64,000 bases of DNA, taken from NCBI RefSeq assembly GCF_000720455.1, contig NZ_JOAK01000002.1:372001-436000 (forward strand), in the 5' to 3' direction. Below are positions 58,760-64,000 of the stretch, piece after piece (positions within the stretch are counted from its first letter, which is position 1; every line of letters begins with the position of its first letter). Below the pieces are notes generated by a model. That model saw only the letters and a program-made list of their open reading frames with translations. It ran no database searches and was not told the DNA's origin. The position numbers were made by a program, and so were the translations under genes. The stretch is from Streptomyces virginiae. Lineage in GTDB: Bacteria; Actinomycetota; Actinomycetes; Streptomycetales; Streptomycetaceae.

Positions 58760-59392
58760 GTGTCCGTACCCTCGACCGTCCGATTCCGTCGCGCCCTCAC
58801 GGCGGTGGTCCTGTCGACCGCGCTGCTGGCCGGTGCCACCGCCTGCGGTGGCGGTGGTACCCAGCGGGAGGAACTGTCCGCCGCTTCGATGGGGGAGCTG
58901 GCCGCGCTCGCCGCGGCGGAGCCGGCGGCGGCGGAGGCCGACGAGCTGGCCGCGGCCACGCCGTCGCCGAGCACGTCCGCCGAGAAGCAGAAGTTCGCCA
59001 AGACGCGTTTCGTCGCCAACGCGGGGCTCGCGGCGGGCGCGACGTACCAGTGGATCGTCAAGCCGTACCGGGCGGGCAAGTTCAAGAAGGGTGCGAAGGG
59101 CCGCACCTTCGCGCTCATCAAGGCGGGCCTGGCGGGCGCGTTCGCGTACAACCGGCTCAAGGCGGCCGCCGACAACGCCAAGGGCGACCCGCTGCTGTCG
59201 AAGGCGATGGCCCCGCTGACGGCGGGCATCGAGTCTCTGAAGGGGCTGGGCACCAAGCTGCGCAAGGGCCAGGCGGGTGACGCCGACATCTCGTCCTTCG
59301 ACGATGTCATCAGCAGTGTGAAGGAGGCCGGCAAGAGCGCGGGCGCCACGGTGACCGACAAGGTTCCCAGCGCCTCCCAGCTCGGCGGCTAG
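58760..59392 (+). CDS. putative lipoprotein
   Basis: A 210-residue exported protein: short basic start, hydrophobic LTAVVLSTALLAGATAC with lipobox LAGATAC (Cys about 29), so probably lipid-anchored. The mature part is Ala/Lys-rich and helical: AEKQKFAKTRFVANAGLAAG, GRTFALIKAGLAGAFAYNRL, KGLGTKLRKGQAGDADISSF. No domain is recognised. GTG 58760 follows GGAGGAAA at five bases; longer frames include an Arg/Gly-rich stretch without lipobox. Confidence 0.8.
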   Translation: MSVPSTVRFRRALTAVVLSTALLAGATACGGGGTQREELSAASMGELAALAAAEPAAAEADELAAATPSPSTSAEKQKFAKTRFVANAGLAAGATYQWIVKPYRAGKFKKGAKGRTFALIKAGLAGAFAYNRLKAAADNAKGDPLLSKAMAPLTAGIESLKGLGTKLRKGQAGDADISSFDDVISSVKEAGKSAGATVTDKVPSASQLGG

Positions 59393-59461
59393 GGCTCGAC
59401 GGCCCCACGGTCGGGGCGGGCGTCACGGCGCCCCCGGCCGTGGGGCTGTTTGAATGGGCGT

Positions 59462-59845
59462 GTGATCGAGTACGTGTTGCTTGCCGGTGGGGTCGTCGGA
59501 ATCGGGTGGCTGGTGCGGCGCAGGCATCGGGCGCGCGCGGGAGCCGGGCCCGTGCCCGGGATTCCCGGGATGGCGCGGATGCCGGCCGGGCAGGGGCGGT
59601 GGCGGCCGGGGCGGGTGTACGTCGACGGGGGCGCGGCCCGCTGGGTTCCGGAGCGCGGAGAGGCCGTTGAGCTGCCCGGGGGGCGGGCCACCGGGTTGCG
59701 GGTGCCGTCGATGAAGGAGGGGATCTCCATCAATCCCGGGTCGCGGATCGTGACCTGCTCCTACGACGGCGGCGGGAGCATCGAGATCGCCGTGATGCCG
59801 CTGGACGTGCGGGAACTGCTGGAGGCCGTGCCGAAGGCGGACTAG
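59462..59845 (+). CDS. small membrane-anchored protein (DUF2550-like by layout)
   Basis: A 127-residue protein with one N-terminal helix (IEYVLLAGGVVGIGWLV) followed by basic residues and a beta-rich domain that includes RWRPGRVYVDGGAARWVPERG and IEIAVMPLDVRELLEAVPK at the end. Layout (single helix, then a PH-like domain) resembles DUF2550, but I cannot confirm the family. GTG 59462 is used; TTG 59450 is an alternative. No ribosome site is clear for either. Confidence 0.65.
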   Translation: MIEYVLLAGGVVGIGWLVRRRHRARAGAGPVPGIPGMARMPAGQGRWRPGRVYVDGGAARWVPERGEAVELPGGRATGLRVPSMKEGISINPGSRIVTCSYDGGGSIEIAVMPLDVRELLEAVPKAD

Positions 59846-60004
59846 GGGGTGTCCGGTCCCCTGCCGCATTTCCGGCGTCCCGTCCACCGGACGCCGGAAT
59901 TCCGCGCTTCTGGGAGCGGATGTCCGGGATTTCCTTGAGGGGTCGGGGCGCACGCCACACGATGGTCGCCCGAGCAGTGCATCCCGAGTCTCAGGAGTAC
60001 GCCT

Positions 60005-60436
60005 GTGCGCACCCGTACCACGGCGCTCGCCGCCGCCGCTCTCACGGCCACCGCTGTCGGGCTGGCCCCGTCGGCCGCCGCCGACACCGTGACCACCACG
60101 CCCCTGCCCTGGTCGCTGAACCTCCAGACGGCGAGTGGCAGCGGGGTCAGCCACTGGACCACCGTGACCCGGGAGGACGGCTACACGCTCTCGCGGACCC
60201 TCACCGTGGGCGGGACGCTGTCCAACACGGGCTCCGGCTGCTACAGCGCGGTGGTCACGGAGGCCGTCTTCGGCTTCCCGAGTGCCGTGCACGACGCGGG
60301 GAGGATATGCGGTCCCGGGACCGTTGCCGTCCGCTACGAGGGACCGGCGATCAACGCGAACCTCTATCTGTGTGCCGTCGCCCCGGGTGGTGGGTGCACC
60401 AAGATGGCGGGTCCGGCCTCGGTGTACCGCTACTGA
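60005..60436 (+). CDS. small secreted protein
   Basis: A 143-residue exported protein: signal peptide (MRTRTTALAAAALTATAVGL, cleavage after SAAA, about residue 26) followed by a beta-rich domain with four cysteines (SGCYSAV, RICGPG, LYLCAV, GGCTKM) that probably form two disulfides. No family recognised. GTG 60005 has CAGGAG seven bases upstream. It stands alone and ends 33 bases before the convergent F420 oxidoreductase stop. Confidence 0.75.
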   Translation: MRTRTTALAAAALTATAVGLAPSAAADTVTTTPLPWSLNLQTASGSGVSHWTTVTREDGYTLSRTLTVGGTLSNTGSGCYSAVVTEAVFGFPSAVHDAGRICGPGTVAVRYEGPAINANLYLCAVAPGGGCTKMAGPASVYRY

Positions 60437-60469
60437 GGCTCGCGTGGCGCCGCCCGCCGCCCGCCGCCC

Positions 60470-61480
60470 TCAGCTGTTGAGTTCCGCCAGGACGCGCAGG
60501 GTGTGCGGGTCGGGGGCGGTCACGAGGAGGTCCGTGACCGGGCCCTTGCGCCACAGGTCGAGGCGTTCCGCGATCCGCTCCCGCGGGCCGACCAGGGAGA
60601 TCTCGTCGGCGAAGGCGTCAGGGACGGCGAGTACCGCCTCCTCCTTGCGCCCCGCGAGGAAGAGCTGCTGGATGCGGCGGGCCTCCTCCTCGTAGCCCAT
60701 CCGGGCCATCAGGTCGGCGTGGAAGTTGCGGGCCGCGTGGCCCATGCCGCCGATGTAGAAGCCGAGCATGGCCTTGACCGGGAGCAGTCCCTCGGTGACG
60801 TCGTCGCAGACCTTGGCGCGGGCCATCGGCGCGATCATGAAGCCGTCGGGGAGGTCCGTGAGCGAGGCCTGGTAGACGTCGGTGCGGGTCGGTGACCAGT
60901 ACAGGGGCAGCCAGCCGTCCGCGATGCGGGTGGTCTGGGCGATGTTCTTCGGCCCTTCCGCGCCGAGGAGGAGGGGCAGGTCGGCGCGGAGCGGGTGGGT
61001 GATGGGCTTGAGGGGCTTGCCGATCCCGGCCGCGTCCGCGCCGCGGTACGGGTGGCTGTGGAAGCGGCCGGCCAGCGCGACCGGGCCCTCGCGGCGCAGC
61101 ACTTGGCGGATGACGTCGACGTACTCGCGGGTGGCGGTCAGCGGGCTCGCGGGGAACGGGCGCCCGTACCAGCCCTCGACCACCTGCGGGCCGGACAGGC
61201 CCAGGCCCAGCATCATCCGGCCGCCGGAGAGGTGGTCCAGGGTCAGGGCGTGCATGGCGGTCGCGGTCGGGGTGCGGGCGGCCATCTGTGCGATGGCGGT
61301 GCCCAGGCGGATCCGCGAGGTGTGCGCGGCGATCCAGGTCAGCGGGGTGAAGGCGTCGGAGCCCCAGGCCTCGGCGGTCCACACCGAGTCGTAGCCGAGG
61401 TTCTCGGCCTCGGTGGCGAGGTCGAGGTGGGCCGGGGAGGGGCCGCGGCCCCAGTATCCGAGTGCGAGTCCGAGGCGCAT
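60470..61480 (-). CDS. F420-dependent LLM class oxidoreductase (Rv3520c-like)
   Basis: A 336-residue luciferase-like TIM-barrel enzyme. GYWGRGPSPAHLDLATEAEN, TAEAWGSDAFTPLTWIAAHT, ARTPTATAMHALTLDHLSGG and LGLSGPQVVEGWYGRPFP give a close match to M. tuberculosis Rv3520c, a coenzyme F420-dependent oxidoreductase of the KstR regulon. Reaction unknown; probably hydride transfer to a sterol-derived intermediate. ATG 61480. A perfect palindrome (CTGACG-N3-CGTCAG, 61503-61517) lies 22 bases upstream; it is not the KstR motif, so another regulator may act. Confidence 0.9.
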   Translation of the reverse strand: MRLGLALGYWGRGPSPAHLDLATEAENLGYDSVWTAEAWGSDAFTPLTWIAAHTSRIRLGTAIAQMAARTPTATAMHALTLDHLSGGRMMLGLGLSGPQVVEGWYGRPFPASPLTATREYVDVIRQVLRREGPVALAGRFHSHPYRGADAAGIGKPLKPITHPLRADLPLLLGAEGPKNIAQTTRIADGWLPLYWSPTRTDVYQASLTDLPDGFMIAPMARAKVCDDVTEGLLPVKAMLGFYIGGMGHAARNFHADLMARMGYEEEARRIQQLFLAGRKEEAVLAVPDAFADEISLVGPRERIAERLDLWRKGPVTDLLVTAPDPHTLRVLAELNS

Positions 61481-61502
61481 GAGCGGGTCCCTCCAGCCGG
61501 AA

Positions 61503-61517
61503 CTGACGGTGCGTCAG
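61503..61517. promoter_or_regulatory. perfect palindrome upstream of the F420 oxidoreductase
   Basis: CTGACG-GTG-CGTCAG: six-base arms with a three-base spacer, 22 bases upstream of the start codon. Typical of a dimeric repressor operator; the protein is unknown. Confidence 0.65.
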
Positions 61518-61531
61518 GTGACTGTAGGGCA

Positions 61532-61563
61532 ACGGCCCCCCGCCCGGAAGGGTGGGGGGCCGT
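61532..61563 (-). terminator. terminator of the PGRP amidase gene
   Basis: ACGGCCCCCCGCCC (61532-61545) pairs with GGGTGGGGGGCCGT (61550-61563): 14 pairs including one G-U around a GGAA loop, 14 bases after the amidase stop on the minus strand. Confidence 0.92.
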
Positions 61564-61577
61564 GGCTCCGGGCCCGG

Positions 61578-64000
61578 CTACTTGCTGAAGTAGCCGGTGA
61601 TGTCGGCGATGAGGTCGACGCTGCCCGCGTTGTTGTAGAAGCTGATCTTGCCGTCCACCACGGGGACGATGACCAGGTTGGGGATGGTCTGGCCGGCGGT
61701 GAAGTTGAGGTTCGAGGCGCTGGTGCGGGTCGTGCCGCTGGGGTAGACCGACACGTGGCTGGACGTGGTCGGGTTGGTCGCCGTCACGTTCAGGATCACC
61801 GCGGTGACACCGGTGGCCGGCACCCCCTCGACGCCCGCGACGGTCAGGGTGACGACACCGCCCTGACCGACCGGGGCCTTGGCGACGCCGAGGCCCTCGC
61901 GGGTGTCCATCAGGCGCTTCGGGCCGAGGTTGGAGTGCTTGGCGCCCGCGCTCGACGTGGTGAAGTAGCCGGTGATGTCGGCGATGAGGTCGACGCTGCC
62001 CGCGTTGTTGTAGAAGCTGACCTTCCCGTTCACCACGGGGACGATGACCAGGTTGGGGATGGTCTGGCCGGCGGTGAAGTTGAGGTTCGAGGCGCTGGTG
62101 CGGGTCGTGCCGGTCGGGTAGACGGACACGAAGCTCGGCTGCGTCGGGTTGGTCGCCGTCACGTTGAGCACCACCGCGGTGAGGCCGTCCGGTGCGGGGA
62201 GCCCGTCGACGGCCGAGAGGTCGAGGTCCAGGACCCCGCCCTGGCCGACCGGTGCGGTCGGCACGCCGCCCGTGCCGTCCCGCGTGTCCAGGACCCGCTT
62301 CGGGCCGACGTTCATGTGGGTGCCGCCCTCGCCGCTCGCGAGGAAGTAGCCGGTGATGTCGGCGATCAGGTCGACGCTGCCCGCGCTGTTGTAGAACTGG
62401 ACGATCCCGTCCTGGACGGGAACGACGACCAGGTTCGGGACGGTCTGCCCGGGGGTGAAGTTGAGGTTCGACGCGCTCGTGCGGACCGTGCCGTTCGGGT
62501 AGACCGACACGTGGCCGGCCTCCGTCGGGTTGGTCGCCGTCACGTTCAGGACCACGGAGGTCACCCCGTACGCCGGGACGCCCTGGACGCCCGCGACCTT
62601 CAGGGCCACCACGCCGCCCGGCCCGACCTTGGCCTGCGGCACACCCAGGCCCTCGCGCGTGTCCATCAGGCGCTTGGGCTGGACCGGGACGTACTTGACG
62701 TCCGAGACGTCCGCGTCGACGGTGACCGGCAGGCTCGTGGACACCTTGCCGTTCTTCGCGGTCGCCCGGATCTGGATCCGGTGGCTGCCCAGGCTCAGCA
62801 TCGTGGCGGCGCTCGTGGCGTCACCCGCGACCGTCGCGGCCGGGGCGCCGTCCACCAGCAGTTCGAAGGAGCTCAGCAGCTGAGCGGCCGTGCTGGTGGA
62901 GAAGCCGACCACCAGCTGTCCCGGGGTCTTCGCCGTCCCGCCCGGCGCGACGGGCTTCTCGTTCACGGAAACGATCTTCAGCTGGGCCGCGGGCCCCGAC
63001 TTCCGGATCGTGTCCAGCTGCGGGTACAGCTGGTGGCCCGGGCACTCGGTGTTGAAGCCGTCCCGGTGGCCGGAGACCGTCCTGAACTGGTACGGCTGAC
63101 CGGCGGTGAAGCTGGTGCCGGCGTAGTTCTTCTGCGTGGCGCCGGCCGTCAGCGTCGTCGTGCCGTTCATGTCGACGTCGTACTGGCCCAGCTTGTACGC
63201 CGCCATCCTGGAGATGCCTTCGAGCGCCTCCGGCGAGGCCCCGGCGTTCGTGTAGTCGCCGAGGACCGCGACGCTCGTCGACTCCGAGTTGAAGCCGTAG
63301 GTGTGGGCGCCCATCACGGGCTGGTCCACGCCGCCCTGACGGCCCTCGAAGAGGGTGCCGCACTTGTCGACGAGGAAGTTGTAGCCGAGGTCGCGCCAGC
63401 CGTTGGTCTTCACGTGGTAGACGTGCAGACCGCGGACGATGGCCGCGGAGTCGGTGCACTCGTACGGGGCGGTCGCCGCCGTGTGGTGCACGAACAGGGC
63501 CTTGATCTTCCCGCCCGCGAGATAGATCGGGCCCTCGTTGTTCAGGGACTCGTCGGCACCCCACTGGGCGCGGGAGACGACGTCCGGTCGCGGAGCCGTC
63601 GACTCCGGGCCGGGCGCGACCGCGGCGGCCGCCGCCCGCGCGCCCGAGGCCGCAGCGCCCTGGCCCGGCTTGGACTTCGCCGCTCCGTCACGGCCGGCCG
63701 TACCCGGGTCCACCAGGTCCAGCTCCAGGCCCGCGGGCAGCGCGGCCGTGCCGCCGCTCACCCGGACCTCGGCGCCGTCGGCGGCGCCGACCCACACGGG
63801 CTCCGTGGCACCGCGCGCGCCCGGCCGGTTGCCGTCGAGGCCGGCCTTGAGCGGCTCCAGCGTGACCCACTGCGTCCACGCCCCGGTCACGGCGTTCCGG
63901 CTGCGGGCCTCGATCTTCCCCTGCACCTCGGCGGCGGCGTCCTTCCAGGACACGCCCATGAGGCCGAACCGCTCGGTGCCGTGCGCGGAGACGGTCGCCT
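61578..64000 (-). CDS. PGRP/amidase-2 with three C-terminal repeats (N-terminus outside window)
   Basis: At least 807 residues; the reading frame continues upstream past the window edge (SAHGTERFGLMGVSWKDAA), so the start is missing. A PGRP-type N-acetylmuramoyl-L-alanine amidase lies in the middle: zinc ligands FVHHTAATAPYEC and the C of HRDGFNTECPGH, with GYNFLVDKCGTLFEGRQGG and MGAHTYGFNS. After a linker come three ~125-residue repeats, each with KR(L/V)(M/L)DTR, VVLNVTATNPT, SASNLNF and VDLIADITGYF. Copies 2 and 3 are nearly identical at DNA level (about 377-base period), suggesting recent duplication. Probably exported and wall-binding. Confidence 0.9.
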   Translation of the reverse strand, partial: ATVSAHGTERFGLMGVSWKDAAAEVQGKIEARSRNAVTGAWTQWVTLEPLKAGLDGNRPGARGATEPVWVGAADGAEVRVSGGTAALPAGLELDLVDPGTAGRDGAAKSKPGQGAAASGARAAAAAVAPGPESTAPRPDVVSRAQWGADESLNNEGPIYLAGGKIKALFVHHTAATAPYECTDSAAIVRGLHVYHVKTNGWRDLGYNFLVDKCGTLFEGRQGGVDQPVMGAHTYGFNSESTSVAVLGDYTNAGASPEALEGISRMAAYKLGQYDVDMNGTTTLTAGATQKNYAGTSFTAGQPYQFRTVSGHRDGFNTECPGHQLYPQLDTIRKSGPAAQLKIVSVNEKPVAPGGTAKTPGQLVVGFSTSTAAQLLSSFELLVDGAPAATVAGDATSAATMLSLGSHRIQIRATAKNGKVSTSLPVTVDADVSDVKYVPVQPKRLMDTREGLGVPQAKVGPGGVVALKVAGVQGVPAYGVTSVVLNVTATNPTEAGHVSVYPNGTVRTSASNLNFTPGQTVPNLVVVPVQDGIVQFYNSAGSVDLIADITGYFLASGEGGTHMNVGPKRVLDTRDGTGGVPTAPVGQGGVLDLDLSAVDGLPAPDGLTAVVLNVTATNPTQPSFVSVYPTGTTRTSASNLNFTAGQTIPNLVIVPVVNGKVSFYNNAGSVDLIADITGYFTTSSAGAKHSNLGPKRLMDTREGLGVAKAPVGQGGVVTLTVAGVEGVPATGVTAVILNVTATNPTTSSHVSVYPSGTTRTSASNLNFTAGQTIPNLVIVPVVDGKISFYNNAGSVDLIADITGYFSK
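61586..62690 (-). repeat. three direct repeats of about 375 bp within the amidase gene
   Basis: The block around GTAGCCGGTGATGTCGGCGA recurs at about 61589, 61966 and 62346 (period about 377). Copies at 61586-61739 and 61963-62116 differ at only a few bases; the most N-terminal copy is more diverged. They encode the three DTR...ITGYF repeats. Confidence 0.85.

Overview
The window comes from a high-GC actinomycete, almost certainly a Streptomyces or close relative. The signs are strong G/C bias at third codon positions, frequent GTG starts, many 4-base GTGA/ATGA gene overlaps, GC-rich hairpin terminators, and families typical of the genus (DUF3052, DUF475, DUF4429, SCO2322 family, homodimeric AceE, bL37). 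It reads as a stretch of chromosome with several self-contained modules. I see no CRISPR array, insertion sequence or prophage.

Layout. 1-7 kb: DUF4429 protein, secreted hydrolase, TetR regulator, I36-type secreted protein, potassium channel and aceE. 7.5-18.3 kb: DUF3052, AhpE peroxiredoxin and a large tellurite/stress (Ter) locus with three TerD proteins, a TerA-like protein, the DUF475 membrane protein and a four-gene overlapping operon (C-C lyase, PRTase-TRSP-StiP fusion, HAD phosphatase, O-methyltransferase) predicted to make a nucleoside-like metabolite. 18.3-30.6 kb: small conserved proteins, tRNA-Val, the 24-residue ribosomal protein bL37, DedA, PhoD, a secreted HNH nuclease, and a Mn2+ (yybP-ykoY) riboswitch in front of a TMEM165-type exporter. 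30.7-39.3 kb: envelope protein, an MFS exporter fused to a MarR-like domain, small enzymes, a GT87/PAP2 membrane protein, and a GlxA-type regulator with a thioesterase.

39.5-42.2 kb and 49.2-61.5 kb hold a dispersed sterol-catabolism-like regulon: a CYP125-like P450, a FadA5-like thiolase, an MBL-fold protein, aldehyde dehydrogenase with 3Fe-4S ferredoxin, a KstR-like TetR repressor, and an Rv3520c-like F420 oxidoreductase. Five copies of the KstR operator (TNNAACNNGTTNNA, at least 7 of 8 fixed positions) lie in the three divergent promoter regions, one of them shared with a glycosyltransferase-methyltransferase-toroid operon of unknown product.

43.0-49.1 kb is one long operon, led by a cobalamin riboswitch, that encodes an ECF transporter (S, A-A' and T components) plus two secreted membrane-anchored proteins. 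One is an alpha/alpha-toroid and the other a small beta-type protein. Together they look like the two domains of animal intrinsic factor split over two genes. This candidate B12 acquisition system, the KstR regulon and the Ter metabolite operon are the most interesting parts of the window. The right edge holds a partial PGRP amidase with three tandem C-terminal repeats.
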